Source: an uncultured Lachnospiraceae bacterium (GTDB taxonomy: Bacteria > Bacillota > Clostridia > Lachnospirales > Lachnospiraceae). From it: a stretch of 32,442 bases of DNA. The position numbers and the translations under genes were made by a program. This document shows positions 7,593-15,981 of this stretch, in pieces. The stretch is from contig CADATP010000023.1 in NCBI GenBank assembly GCA_902790935.1, positions 1-32,442 on the forward strand. The letters run 5' to 3'. Each line of letters begins with the position of its first letter. Within the stretch, counting starts at the first letter, position 1. The notes below the pieces were generated by a model, which saw only the letters and a list, made by a program, of their open reading frames with translations, ran no database searches and was not told where the DNA came from.

Positions 7593-10166
7593 TCATAAGC
7601 AGCTGATTTCGATAGATTCACTTGAGCCAAGCTTCGGCGCTTCCACCAAAAGAGTAACATCCCCGCTTTCGTAGCCGGACCTTACTATAGCCATAGCGCG
7701 TCCTTTGTAGGTCTTTGTTTTACCCTCTTTATAGTTTTCGTCTGTGATGGGATTTCCAGATCCAAATCCCGAAAGAAGAGCCACATCACAACGTTTTCCT
7801 TCACTCGTTACCTTTTCGATTTCAAGGCATCCCTCTATTTCCACCTCGGCATCGGGCACAAGACGTCCCTCGGAATCTACAACCTCGATTCCCACATAAG
7901 AAGCGTCATGTCCATTAGCCTTTAGAATAGTCTTTTCAGGCACAAGTCTTATTCCTACGGCATCACCGACGGTTACAAGTTCATCTCTTGATACTTCCCG
8001 TCCACTGCAGTAGCTTATTGCCTCAACCTTTCCCGCTTCGTATACAGTCTCAAACCTTGCGCAATACGGCATTGGCATCCTTTTTCCCTTATAATCAAAC
8101 TGGTTTTCTCTTTCAAAGTTAACCGGCTTTCTTCCGATGCTCTTTCCGTTTACAAGTACTTCAACCTCTTCGGCGCCTGACACTACGACAATCTCAATAT
8201 TCTTTCCCTCAGATCCCTTATAGCTCCAGCTTCTCCTAAAATCAGGAAATCCCCACATGGAAGTCAATTCATTTTTATCAAACACATCAGGATGCATCGT
8301 AAAAAGCTTCGTTTCTCCGTTTCCAAAAACTACGCTCCTGTACTCTCCCTGAGGCCTTACTTCCCCGTTTATATCAAAGTCCGCATCATTAGCCAGTCTC
8401 CATGGGAAGTGGGTAGCCTTCCATGGCATAAGCTCCCAATGATCCTTAGGTGCTTTCGGATCGCTCGGATCAAAATAAGCCGATTTTCCGATTCCCGCTT
8501 CGCCCAAATAATCCCAGGCCGTCCAGGTAAACTCGCCGATACAGTAATCTCTCTTTAAAACCTCCGGCCAGCGAAATCCTACTTCTCTCGGGAAGTTCTC
8601 GCTTCCGAGAATTACCCTCTCCGGGTACAGCTCATGATCTCTCTCGTAGAGATCTTCCATATAATTGTATCCGACAACATCAAGAGAATTTGCAAAGCTT
8701 TCTGTATTCTTCTCCCAGAAATCTGCCCCAGAATTGTCCGACGCGTTCTGATTCTGGTTTTGTCCCTTTGCCAATAAATCGTCAAGTCCGGCCCAAAGAG
8801 AGCAGATACCGTTGCTTACAGGCCTTGAAGGGTCAAGTTCTTTTATCTTGCGGGCAAGAGCGTCCGCCAGCATATATCCGTCTCCAACGCCGCCTCTTTC
8901 CGGGATTTCATTTCCCGTAGACCACATAATAACCGATGGATGTATCCGGTCTCTTTTTACAAATGCAGTAAGATCCTTTTCCCAATCCGTATCAAAGAAT
9001 TGATGATAATCTCCGCCACGCTTTCCGATACCCCAAGCATCAAAAGCCTCATCGAAGATATACATTCCTTCCCTGTCGCAGGCTTCTACCAAAGCCGCTG
9101 ACGGCGGGTTGTGAGCCGTACGGATGGCATTAAATCCTACCTCTTTAAGTTTTCTGACCTTACGGGCCTCCGCTTCGTATAATGAAACCGCTCCGAGAAG
9201 TCCGTTATCATGGTGCACGCAGCCCCCTTTAAGTTTTACGGTCTTACTATTAATCTGAAGGCCTCGTATAGAATCCGCCGAAATCGTGCGTATTCCGAAA
9301 AGTACAATCTCTTCATCAATCTGCGTTGTCTCGTCTATTGCCTCACTGCGAACGAGATGTGTTCTGAATACGCCAAGATCCTTTACAGACACCTTAACCT
9401 GATATAAATTTGGCTCATCGGTATCCCACAGCTTCGGATTCTTTACATTTAGAACAACCTTTGCAAAAGCTGTTTTGCAGCCGCCTACCTGCAGTACCTG
9501 CTTAGCAGATGCTACCGGCTCGCCTTGGAGAGCGGCACTTCCAAAGCTTTCTCTTCCCATATCCTCATACAGGGATACCGTAACTTCTGCTATATGATTA
9601 AGTGTTGTATCGTTTTTAACCTCTACTTCTCCCTCTGTAAAAGCATATCCGTTGGTTACTTCCTTGGTCCTTAAATAGATTCCGTCCGGCACAATATGAA
9701 CCTTCGATCCATGAAGTAAGCTGACGCTTCTGTAAAGTCCTGAGCCCGTATACCATCTTGAGGCAGGTTGCATTGAAGTATTAAGGTTTACCGTGATCCT
9801 GTTTTCCTCACCAAAGGTTACATAATTAGTTATATCAACCGTAAAGGGAGCGTATCCGTAATGGCATCCGCCGACCCTGCTTCCGTTAATATCTACGACA
9901 GCATTCATCATTGCGCCGTCGAATGAAAGGATTACGCTGTCATTTTCCCATTCTTTTGGAATAAGTACATACTTTGTGTAATTTGTCTCCCCGCCTGTAA
10001 AATATCCGGAATCAGATCCCGCCGGTGCGCTTTCAGATACCGCTGTATCCAGCATCCCGTCATGAGGCAGGTTTACGACCTCCCCCGGATTGCTGTCAAG
10101 AATCCCTACAGAATCTAGAAGTCCCCTTCTGAATGTCCAATTATCATCAATTAATGTTTTTCTCAT
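7593..10166 (-). CDS. Glycoside hydrolase family 2 beta-galactosidase-like enzyme
   Basis: Probable exo-acting beta-galactosidase of family GH2, 857 residues, without a signal peptide and therefore cytoplasmic. The sugar-binding jelly-roll domain covers about residues 1-155 (NLPHDGMLD, GYAPFTVDITNYV, WYTGSGLYRSV). An Ig-like domain follows to about 295, then a TIM barrel from about 305 (KLKGGCVHHDNGLLGA). The acid/base is E420 in MWSTGNEIPE, and the nucleophile is likely E523 in VILGSENFP. GEFTWTAWDYLGEAGIGK at 544-561 completes the active site. C-terminal Ig-like domains carry DASYVGIEVVDSEG. A QNQNQN stretch lies at 469-474. Galactosidase is the likeliest activity, but related GH2 members are glucuronidases or mannosidases. 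The ATG at 10166 follows GGGAAGGG; repeat R7 begins only 17 bases upstream. Confidence 0.85.
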   Translation of the reverse strand: MRKTLIDDNWTFRRGLLDSVGILDSNPGEVVNLPHDGMLDTAVSESAPAGSDSGYFTGGETNYTKYVLIPKEWENDSVILSFDGAMMNAVVDINGSRVGGCHYGYAPFTVDITNYVTFGEENRITVNLNTSMQPASRWYTGSGLYRSVSLLHGSKVHIVPDGIYLRTKEVTNGYAFTEGEVEVKNDTTLNHIAEVTVSLYEDMGRESFGSAALQGEPVASAKQVLQVGGCKTAFAKVVLNVKNPKLWDTDEPNLYQVKVSVKDLGVFRTHLVRSEAIDETTQIDEEIVLFGIRTISADSIRGLQINSKTVKLKGGCVHHDNGLLGAVSLYEAEARKVRKLKEVGFNAIRTAHNPPSAALVEACDREGMYIFDEAFDAWGIGKRGGDYHQFFDTDWEKDLTAFVKRDRIHPSVIMWSTGNEIPERGGVGDGYMLADALARKIKELDPSRPVSNGICSLWAGLDDLLAKGQNQNQNASDNSGADFWEKNTESFANSLDVVGYNYMEDLYERDHELYPERVILGSENFPREVGFRWPEVLKRDYCIGEFTWTAWDYLGEAGIGKSAYFDPSDPKAPKDHWELMPWKATHFPWRLANDADFDINGEVRPQGEYRSVVFGNGETKLFTMHPDVFDKNELTSMWGFPDFRRSWSYKGSEGKNIEIVVVSGAEEVEVLVNGKSIGRKPVNFERENQFDYKGKRMPMPYCARFETVYEAGKVEAISYCSGREVSRDELVTVGDAVGIRLVPEKTILKANGHDASYVGIEVVDSEGRLVPDAEVEIEGCLEIEKVTSEGKRCDVALLSGFGSGNPITDENYKEGKTKTYKGRAMAIVRSGYESGDVTLLVEAPKLGSSESIEISCL

Positions 10167-10182
10167 ATCTGCCCTTCCCTAA

Positions 10183-10273
10183 AATGACCCCCCGGGACGG
10201 AGTTGGGGTGTCATTATCAGACTATATCCAAACTATTCTGAAAATGAACCCCCAACTCCGTCCCCCTGTGTCA
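10183..10273. repeat. REP-like repeat R7, composite pair
   Basis: R7a (10183-10215) AATGACCCCCCGGGACGG then AGTTGGGGTGTCATT, spacer with TCAGA ... TCTGA arms, R7b (10243-10273) AATGAACCCCCAACTCC then GTCCCCCTGTGTCA. Same architecture and spacing as R6 although the spacer bases have diverged. It sits in the leader region of the GH2 gene, downstream of metE. Confidence 0.85.
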
Positions 10274-10289
10274 AAATTTATAGGTATAT

Positions 10290-10342
10290 TATAAGCCCCA
10301 CGCAACTGATTGTAAAAACATATCTGATGCGTAGGGCTTATA
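10290..10342 (-). terminator. Hairpin downstream of metE
   Basis: TATAAGCCCCACGCA (10290-10304) pairs with TGCGTAGGGCTTATA (10328-10342), 14 pairs with a single C/A mismatch. It starts 26 bases after the metE stop codon. The following bases on the minus strand are AT-rich without a long U run, while a run of seven T follows on the plus strand after ten bases. It could stop transcripts from metE. Confidence 0.55.
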
Positions 10343-10368
10343 AATAGGGTCAGTTTTTTTATTCTGTT

Positions 10369-12639
10369 TTAAGCCTCTTTACGAAGTAATCTTGCCGCCT
10401 CTACCATATTGACAAGACTGTGCCTGGTCTCCTCCTCGCCTCTCGTCTTCAAACCGCAGTCCGGATTTACCCAGAGCTTTTCTGCCGGTACTTTCTCAAG
10501 CATCTTTTTAAGCGCTCCCAGGATTTCCTGCGTTGAAGGAATTCTTGGAGAGTGGATATCGTACACTCCGGGACCTGTCTCAGTCTCAAAATTATACTTT
10601 TTCAGCGCATCTAAAATAAGCAGATCTGACCTCGATGCCTCAAATGTAATAACATCAGCATCCATATTGTCAATGGCAGGAATAATATCCGTGAATTCGC
10701 TGTAGCACATATGTGTATGGATCTGAGTCTCTTTCTTTACACCGCTGTGGACCAGGCGGAATGCAGGGATAACGAAATCAAGATACTCGCTGTTCCAATC
10801 GGACTTCCTCAAAGGAAGCTTCTCTCTAAGTGCAGCCTCATCGATTTGGATGATCTTAATTCCGTTTGCTTCAAGATCAAGCACCTCATCTCTGATAGCC
10901 AAAGCGATCTGTGTCATTGATTCCTTTATACTGATATCCTCTCTCGGGAAAGACCAGTTAAGTATGGTCACAGGGCCGGTCAGCATCCCCTTTACAGGAA
11001 GCTTCGTCAACGACTGCGCATACACAGACCATTCCACCGTGATAGGTTTTTTACGGCTCACATCACCCCAGATAATGGGCGGCTTAACACACCTTGTTCC
11101 GTAGGACTGAACCCAGGCTTTTTCCGTAAAAAGATATCCTGACAGGGACTCACCGAAGTACTCAACCATATCGTTTCGCTCATACTCTCCGTGAACAAGC
11201 ACGTCCAGTCCTACACCTTCCTGCCACTCGATGGCACGCTTTATCTTTTCGCGGTTAAACTCCTTATAGCTGTCTAAAGAAATCTCGCCTTTTCTGTAGG
11301 ATGAACGGTTCTTTTTAACATCAGCCGTCTGCGGAAACGAACCGATGGTTGTCGTAGGATACTTTGGCAGTTTAAGGTAATCCTTCTGAATCTGCTGCCT
11401 TACCTTCCTCTCGGGAAGCCTTACATAATCACTCTCTTTTATCTTAGAAATACGTTCTTTAACCTCCGCATCCTCGCAATCTCTTCCTTCCCTGAAAAGC
11501 TGCAGATTCTTCCTATAAGCATCAGCATTCTCCCTGTTCTCATCCTCAACAAGGTCGGCGAGTTCCTTAAGTTCGACCAGCTTTTCCAAAGCAAACGCAA
11601 AATGCTTTTTATACTCAGGCAAAAGCTTATCCTCCCCATCAAGGGTAAAGGGAACATGAAGCAGCGAACATGATGTGGAAAGAACAGTATTTATCCCCTG
11701 CGTCTTTAAGTGATCAAGCACATTAAGTGTCTTGGTATAATCATTTTTCCAGATGTTCTTGCCGTTTACAAGTCCCGCAAAAAGCGTTTTTTCCTTCGGA
11801 AATCCATTCTTTTTGATTAGTTCAAGCGTCTTTTTTCCCTCTATAAAATCAAGCCCGATTCCGTCAAAAGGCATGCTTATCAGCTCGTCATAAATATCTC
11901 TCACATCTCCGAAATATGTCTGGAGCAGAATTTTCACGTCCTTCTTGTCTGCCAGGATTTTCTCGTATAAAGAGGTAAAAAATCTCTTATCCGTTTCATC
12001 AAGGTTCCTGACAAGAGCCGGCTCTTCAAACTGGATCCACTCAGCTCCCCTTTCCCTTAATCCGGCGATAATCCTTCGGTATACCCCACTCAAGTTCTCA
12101 AGGTAATCTTCGCGCTTCTTTGTTCCGGTGTATCTGCAAAGTGATAAAAGAGTATATGCTCCGATAACCGTTGGTTTTGTTCCTACTCCTAAGTCCTTAG
12201 CCTCCTGATACTCATCAAATACCTTTTCAGACGAAAGGCTGATCTTTGTATCATCCTCCAGCTCCGGCACTATATAATGATAATTCGTATTAAACCACTT
12301 CTTCATTGCGAGGGCTTTTACGTCTCTTCCCTCTTTTTGATACCCTCTTGCCATAGCAAAATACGTAGCCTTATCACTGAGAGAAAGCTCCCTGTATCTG
12401 GCGGGTACAATACCGCACATCACAGCTGTATCCAAAAGGCAGTCATAATATGAAAAATCGTTTGAAGATATAAAATCTATCCCCGCTTCTTTCTGGTATG
12501 AAAAATGCTGCGAGCGGAGATCCTTTGCGATAGCTTCAAGCTCCTTTTCCTCCATCTCCCCCTTGAAATATTTTTCCAATGCAAATTTTAATTCTCTGAA
12601 AGCTCCGATCCTGGGAAATCCGATTACTGATGTCAGCAT
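10369..12639 (-). CDS. metE: Cobalamin-independent methionine synthase MetE
   Basis: 5-methyltetrahydropteroyltriglutamate-homocysteine S-methyltransferase: transfers a methyl group from methyl-tetrahydrofolate to homocysteine in the last step of methionine synthesis, in the cytoplasm. The protein of 756 residues compares well with the E. coli enzyme (753). The N-terminal barrel starts [19 protein letters not shown]. The catalytic barrel has [17 protein letters not shown] and the zinc ligands H643 and C645 in [10 protein letters not shown]667 in ITFEASRSD and C728 in [10 protein letters not shown], each offset by exactly two from the E. coli residues. The ATG at 12639 is preferred because GGAGGAG is just upstream; the longer frame to 12711 would include that site. 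A divergent LysR gene and its likely operator lie upstream. No SAM riboswitch or T-box is visible. Confidence 0.97.
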   Translation of the reverse strand: MLTSVIGFPRIGAFRELKFALEKYFKGEMEEKELEAIAKDLRSQHFSYQKEAGIDFISSNDFSYYDCLLDTAVMCGIVPARYRELSLSDKATYFAMARGYQKEGRDVKALAMKKWFNTNYHYIVPELEDDTKISLSSEKVFDEYQEAKDLGVGTKPTVIGAYTLLSLCRYTGTKKREDYLENLSGVYRRIIAGLRERGAEWIQFEEPALVRNLDETDKRFFTSLYEKILADKKDVKILLQTYFGDVRDIYDELISMPFDGIGLDFIEGKKTLELIKKNGFPKEKTLFAGLVNGKNIWKNDYTKTLNVLDHLKTQGINTVLSTSCSLLHVPFTLDGEDKLLPEYKKHFAFALEKLVELKELADLVEDENRENADAYRKNLQLFREGRDCEDAEVKERISKIKESDYVRLPERKVRQQIQKDYLKLPKYPTTTIGSFPQTADVKKNRSSYRKGEISLDSYKEFNREKIKRAIEWQEGVGLDVLVHGEYERNDMVEYFGESLSGYLFTEKAWVQSYGTRCVKPPIIWGDVSRKKPITVEWSVYAQSLTKLPVKGMLTGPVTILNWSFPREDISIKESMTQIALAIRDEVLDLEANGIKIIQIDEAALREKLPLRKSDWNSEYLDFVIPAFRLVHSGVKKETQIHTHMCYSEFTDIIPAIDNMDADVITFEASRSDLLILDALKKYNFETETGPGVYDIHSPRIPSTQEILGALKKMLEKVPAEKLWVNPDCGLKTRGEEETRHSLVNMVEAARLLRKEA

Positions 12640-12726
12640 AAATGTCTCCTCCTTTTTAGTTTTCCCTGTTGAATCGAGTATAAATCTGAATAAATCGGGG
12701 GTAAAATACAAAAAAATGTATATACT

Positions 12727-12776
12727 CCATAGATTTTACCTATGGTATATGCTATTATTTTCTTGATTTCTATGGT
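12727..12776. promoter_or_regulatory. LysR-type operator between metE and its regulator
   Basis: CCATAG (12727-12732) and CTATGG (12740-12745) form a palindrome with a 7-bp centre, fitting ATAG-N7-CTAT, the shape of the Firmicute MetR/MtaR box. A second CTATGGT (12770) is exactly 30 bp from the first (12740), three helical turns. The palindrome lies about where the -35 region of metE would be, upstream of TATACA on the minus strand. Confidence 0.6.
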
Positions 12777-12847
12777 GCATCAGATATCATCCTACGCGAT
12801 TTGTTGACAACATAAGCGCTTTACAAGTAAGAATACGGAGAACAAAT

Positions 12848-13747
12848 ATGACTTTAAAACAACTGCAGTACATCTCTGTAATTGCGGAAACCGGGAACAT
12901 CACCGAAGCGGCAAAAAAGCTTTTTATCGCACAGCCAAGCCTGACCTCTGCGCTTCATGAACTGGAAAAAGAATACGGGATCACCATTTTTACCCGCGGC
13001 AGCAAGGGCGTGGAACTAACTCCGGAAGGGGATGAATTCTTAGGATATGCAAGACAGATCTTAGAGCAGGCAGGCCTGATGGATGAACGATATACCGGAA
13101 AGCAAAGAGGGAAGATGCGTTTTTGTGTTTCGGCGCAACATTACTCCTTTGCGGTAGAAGCCTTTGTAGAGCTTCTAAAAGAATACGGCGGAGATAAATA
13201 CGAGTTTCATATGCGAGAAACGCAGACATACGAGATCATAAGTGATGTCGCACATCTGCGCAGTGAAATAGGAATTCTTTATTTAAACCCTTTTAATGAA
13301 ACGATAATAAAAAAAGCTCTTAAAGACAACGAGCTCACATTTCACAAGCTCTTTACTGCAAAGCCCCATGTCTTTATCGGAAAAGACTCACCTCTGGCCA
13401 AAAAGCGCTCCCTTACGCTTGAAGACTTAAAGCCATATCCCAGGCTTTCGTATGAGCAAGGCAGCCACAATTCCTTTTACTTTTCCGAGGAGATACTAAG
13501 TACCGTGGATTGTGATAAAGAGATCGTGGTCTGCGACCGCGCCTCACTTTTTAATATGCTCATCGGTTTAAATGGCTACACCATCTGCAGCGGTGTGATA
13601 AACGAGGAATTAAACGGCCCAAATATCATCGCAAAGCCCCTCAAAGTTGAGGATCATATGGAGATTGGCTATATTCTGCCCGCTGCCTTCCCCTCAAGCC
13701 ACCTTACCGAAAAATACATTAGCATCTTAAAGCGCCTCTTAAAATGA
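12848..13747 (+). CDS. LysR family regulator, probable activator of metE
   Basis: Transcription regulator of 299 residues. The winged helix-turn-helix covers residues 1-60 (LKQLQYISVIAETGNITEAA then KKLFIAQPSLTSALHELEKE). The co-inducer domain covers about 88-295. Divergent placement next to metE and an ATAG-N7-CTAT palindrome between them point to a MetR/MtaR/CmbR-like controller of methionine or cysteine genes; homocysteine or O-acetylserine would be the expected effector, an inference. CGGAG precedes the ATG by seven bases. A TTGACA (12804) with TAAGAA (12828) is a possible promoter but would leave almost no leader. The TGA stop at 13745-13747 belongs to the repeat R8. Confidence 0.88.
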   Translation: MTLKQLQYISVIAETGNITEAAKKLFIAQPSLTSALHELEKEYGITIFTRGSKGVELTPEGDEFLGYARQILEQAGLMDERYTGKQRGKMRFCVSAQHYSFAVEAFVELLKEYGGDKYEFHMRETQTYEIISDVAHLRSEIGILYLNPFNETIIKKALKDNELTFHKLFTAKPHVFIGKDSPLAKKRSLTLEDLKPYPRLSYEQGSHNSFYFSEEILSTVDCDKEIVVCDRASLFNMLIGLNGYTICSGVINEELNGPNIIAKPLKVEDHMEIGYILPAAFPSSHLTEKYISILKRLLK

Positions 13748-13810
13748 ACCCCCAACCCCGTCCCCCTGTGTCATTTTTTTGACCCCCGGGGACGGAGGTG
13801 CTGTGTCATT
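13743..13810. repeat. REP-like repeat R8, pair of A and B types
   Basis: R8a (13743-13775) AATGAACCCCCAACCCCG then TCCCCCTGTGTCATT, four T, then R8b (13780-13810) TGACCCCCGGGGACGG then AGGTGCTGTGTCATT. CCGTCCCC of the first can pair with GGGGACGG of the second. It separates two convergent genes and supplies the lysR stop codon; its last two bases overlap the TAA stop of the rhodanese/TtcA-like gene. Confidence 0.85.
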
Positions 13811-14948
13811 AATAATTGTCAAGGAAGTGGTGTCTTACACCGTTTTGCTTGTATTCGATGACAGTGTCGAGGTTAACATTTTCTACACTTCTAAATATAT
13901 TGGACTCTACAAAAGGATTGGTCTTTTTAAGCTCAGCAATAAGTTTCTTCGTCTCAAGCCTTTTCGAAGAAGTCGTTCCGTCCTCATGGCAGGTTGAGCA
14001 GGTCTCCGTAAAGTGGCACGCGCACTGCAAAAAGTGCAGATTGTTGTAATCTCTCCACGCGCAGATATCGCTCTCCCTCACAAGATAAAGGGGGCGTATA
14101 AGCTCCATCCCCTCGAAATTGGTACTGTGAAGCTTCGGCATCATAGTCTGGATCTGGGCTCCCTGGAGCATCCCCATAAGGATCGTCTCGATAACATCAT
14201 CATAATGATGCCCAAGAGCGATCTTGTTGCAGCCAAGTTCCTTTGCCTTACTGTAAAGGTAACCTCGCCTCATCCTCGCGCAAAGATAGCAGGGATTCTT
14301 ATCTATCGTATCAACCGCATCAAAAATATCGCTCTCAAAAATCGTAATCGGGATTCCCAGAGCCTTGGCATTACTCTCTATCAGCTTACGATTGTCGTCA
14401 TTATATCCGGGATCCATGACGAGAAATTTCAGTTCAAAATTGCACTGTCTGTGTCTTTGGATCTCCTGAAAAAGCTTGGCCATAAGCATTGAGTCTTTTC
14501 CACCGGAAATACAAACGGCAATTCTATCCCCTTCTTCAATAAGCTTATATGTCTTGCAGGCTTTCGCAAATGGCGTAAAGATAGGCTTATGGAACTTCTT
14601 TCGGATACTCTCCTCTGCCTTGTGCTGTTTGTCATCGCCCTCATCCGCAAGAGAGGACCTGACATATCCGATATAACCGCCTGCCAGGCTGTAGCAATCT
14701 CTTCCGTCAAAGCAGGGGCGTCCCTCTAACCAATGGGTCTTACGGCCTACCTCGCAGTATAAAACAAGTTTCTTCTCCTTCGGGATCTTATCAATAACGC
14801 TGTAAGCTCCCTCTGCGTCATTTTCAAAATCCGCGGAGACAGCTCCGCCAATCATTCCATAGGCTCTAAGCCCCTCATCCCTGATATCGATCAGTTCAAA
14901 GGAGCCGGGCTCGAGGTTCTTTAGTTCTTCGTATGTAATTTCTTTCAT
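13809..14948 (-). CDS. Rhodanese domain fused to TtcA-like PP-loop tRNA thiolase
   Basis: Protein of 379 residues. Residues 1-100 are a rhodanese-like domain (GSFELIDIRDE, active-site C65 in LVLYCEVGRKTHW, LAGGYIGY), able in this family to carry a persulfide. Residues about 120-379 are a TtcA-type ATP pyrophosphatase: PP-loop S148-G-G-K-D-S, C220-x-x-C223 in NPCYLCARMRRG, and ALGHHYDDVIETILMGMLQG. TtcA thiolates cytidine 32 of tRNA with an iron-sulfur cluster. A cysteine-rich stretch, C309-x-C311 ... C317-x-x-C320 in FLQCACHFTETCSTC, lies where TtcA has its third ligand. A plausible reading is that the rhodanese domain feeds sulfur to the thiolase domain. The ATG at 14948 is used because homology starts there; its ribosome site is weak (AGAAAG). 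The upstream extension to 15107 runs through repeat R9. Confidence 0.85.
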   Translation of the reverse strand: MKEITYEELKNLEPGSFELIDIRDEGLRAYGMIGGAVSADFENDAEGAYSVIDKIPKEKKLVLYCEVGRKTHWLEGRPCFDGRDCYSLAGGYIGYVRSSLADEGDDKQHKAEESIRKKFHKPIFTPFAKACKTYKLIEEGDRIAVCISGGKDSMLMAKLFQEIQRHRQCNFELKFLVMDPGYNDDNRKLIESNAKALGIPITIFESDIFDAVDTIDKNPCYLCARMRRGYLYSKAKELGCNKIALGHHYDDVIETILMGMLQGAQIQTMMPKLHSTNFEGMELIRPLYLVRESDICAWRDYNNLHFLQCACHFTETCSTCHEDGTTSSKRLETKKLIAELKKTNPFVESNIFRSVENVNLDTVIEYKQNGVRHHFLDNY

Positions 14949-14987
14949 TATGTAATGTCTTTCTATGCTTTCAATCTTGATCCGGAA

Positions 14988-15020
14988 AATGAACCCCCAA
15001 CCCCGTCCCCCGGTGTCATT
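14988..15020. repeat. REP-like repeat R9
   Basis: Monomer AATGAACCCCCAACCCCG then TCCCCCGGTGTCATT. It lies between the Xre gene and the rhodanese/TtcA-like gene. TCA at 15016-15018 is the minus-strand TGA stop of the Xre gene. This is the right-most copy in the window. Confidence 0.85.
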
Positions 15021-15231
15021 CCTGAGTGGGGTCGTACTCGAGGATGTCACCGGGCTGGCAGGAGAGTTCCTCGCAAATGGCTTCAAGAGTCGAGAAGCGG
15101 ATTGCACTGATCTTGCCGGTCTTCATTTTGGAGAGGTTGACGTTACTGACCCCAACCTTCTCCGAAAGTTCCTTAAGGGATATTTTCCTGTCCGCCATCA
15201 CACGGTCAAGTCTTAAAATAATCTTACCCAT
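15016..15231 (-). CDS. Small Xre/Cro-C1 regulator, YozG-like
   Basis: DNA-binding protein of 71 residues that is almost entirely a Cro/C1 helix-turn-helix: IILRLDRVMADRKISLKELS then EKVGVSNVNLSKMKTGK. The ISAIRFSTLEAICEELSCQP segment and GDILEY ending are typical of the YozG-type subfamily. The ATG at 15231 follows GGGGGTGG. Its start lies 12 bases after the stop of the DUF2975 gene, so the two are surely co-transcribed; YozG-like proteins commonly pair with DUF2975 membrane proteins. It probably represses its own operon. The stop codon is provided by repeat R9, and the natural end after EYDP suggests little or no coding loss. Confidence 0.88.
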   Translation of the reverse strand: MGKIILRLDRVMADRKISLKELSEKVGVSNVNLSKMKTGKISAIRFSTLEAICEELSCQPGDILEYDPTQE

Positions 15232-15243
15232 ACAGCCACCCCC

Positions 15244-15858
15244 TTACAGAGTCTCGTCGGACTGGGTCTGAAGGAGTCTACCGTAATCCATAATGGTGTA
15301 AAGAGCCCAGGTAACAAGGCCTGCGACGGCTGCCGTTCCGAGGCCGGCCGTAAACGCGATAACAATATCAATCACTATAAGTGCGAAGAGAAGCTTCTTA
15401 AGTACTCTCTGCGTAAAGGGGCTGTCTTCCTTTCCGATTATATCAAATACAGAATAAAGCTGAAACATCGCTATCGCAAGCAAAACTACATTTAATCCCG
15501 CTGTAAGAAGAGTAAACCCAAGAGTTAAGCTGTAAGGCGTATCGCTTAAAGCCTTTTCAAGCGCCGGTATTGATGATTCTATTCTTTGATACTTCGTAAT
15601 ATCAAACGAATCCTTTGAGAATCTCAATAGATGAACATTTACGGGACCGACCTTTTTAGTGACATCGACGTCATTGGCACCTTCAATGCCCGCCTTAATT
15701 TGCTCGTTCATATTCGTCCTGTCAGCGATCATAACTATTGATGTGACGATAAGGATCATAGATGCCACTACACAAAGAATAAATACTATACGGGTTACTA
15801 TTCCTGCCACATGACTGCTCTTTTTTATTCTATTCAATTTAATGTTTTCCTGGTTCAT
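15244..15858 (-). CDS. DUF2975 membrane protein, YoaS-like
   Basis: Membrane protein of 204 residues with four hydrophobic helices at about 19-45, 110-135, 150-170 and 172-190. Helices one and two are separated by an extracytoplasmic loop of about 65 residues. FQLYSVFDIIGKEDSPFTQR then VLKKL is the family hallmark. The molecular role of DUF2975 proteins is not established; association with a small Xre regulator suggests a membrane partner that controls it, an inference. The ATG at 15858 follows AAGGAG. A promoter with an overlapping dyad lies about 65 bases upstream. Confidence 0.85.
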   Translation of the reverse strand: MNQENIKLNRIKKSSHVAGIVTRIVFILCVVASMILIVTSIVMIADRTNMNEQIKAGIEGANDVDVTKKVGPVNVHLLRFSKDSFDITKYQRIESSIPALEKALSDTPYSLTLGFTLLTAGLNVVLLAIAMFQLYSVFDIIGKEDSPFTQRVLKKLLFALIVIDIVIAFTAGLGTAAVAGLVTWALYTIMDYGRLLQTQSDETL

Positions 15859-15875
15859 ATTAACTCCTTATTCAA

Positions 15876-15950
15876 TATCGTTTGTTATCGTTTACATAAT
15901 GCCCGGTCTTTAGGATTATGTATACCAATTTGCACTATATGTCGCAAATT
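15876..15950 (-). promoter_or_regulatory. Promoter and candidate operators of the DUF2975-Xre operon
   Basis: TTGCGA (15947-15942) and TATACA (15924-15919) are separated by 17 bp on the minus strand. The dyad AATTTGC (15927-15933) / GCAAATT (15944-15950) covers the spacer and -35 box. Two TATCGTTT direct repeats at 15876 and 15886 lie one helical turn apart downstream of the start site. Either could be the site of autoregulation by the Xre protein. Confidence 0.5.
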
Positions 15951-15981
15951 AAGCACTGATATCATTGTCAGATACCCTCTT

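Noticed and set aside
8292-9407. Several plus-strand reading frames of 60-90 codons opposite the GH2 gene
   Set aside because: They are antisense shadows without ribosome sites or recognisable domains.
12640-12847. SAM riboswitch or T-box before metE
   Set aside because: The leader is short and AT-rich and shows neither conserved aptamer segments nor a T-box sequence; LysR control is better supported.
1511-15020. A CRISPR array explaining the recurring short repeat
   Set aside because: Copies are kilobases apart, not regularly spaced, occur in both orientations and have no cas genes nearby.
14949-15107. Longer N terminus for the rhodanese/TtcA-like protein
   Set aside because: The extension runs through repeat R9 and the Xre coding region, has no ribosome site, and has no family similarity.
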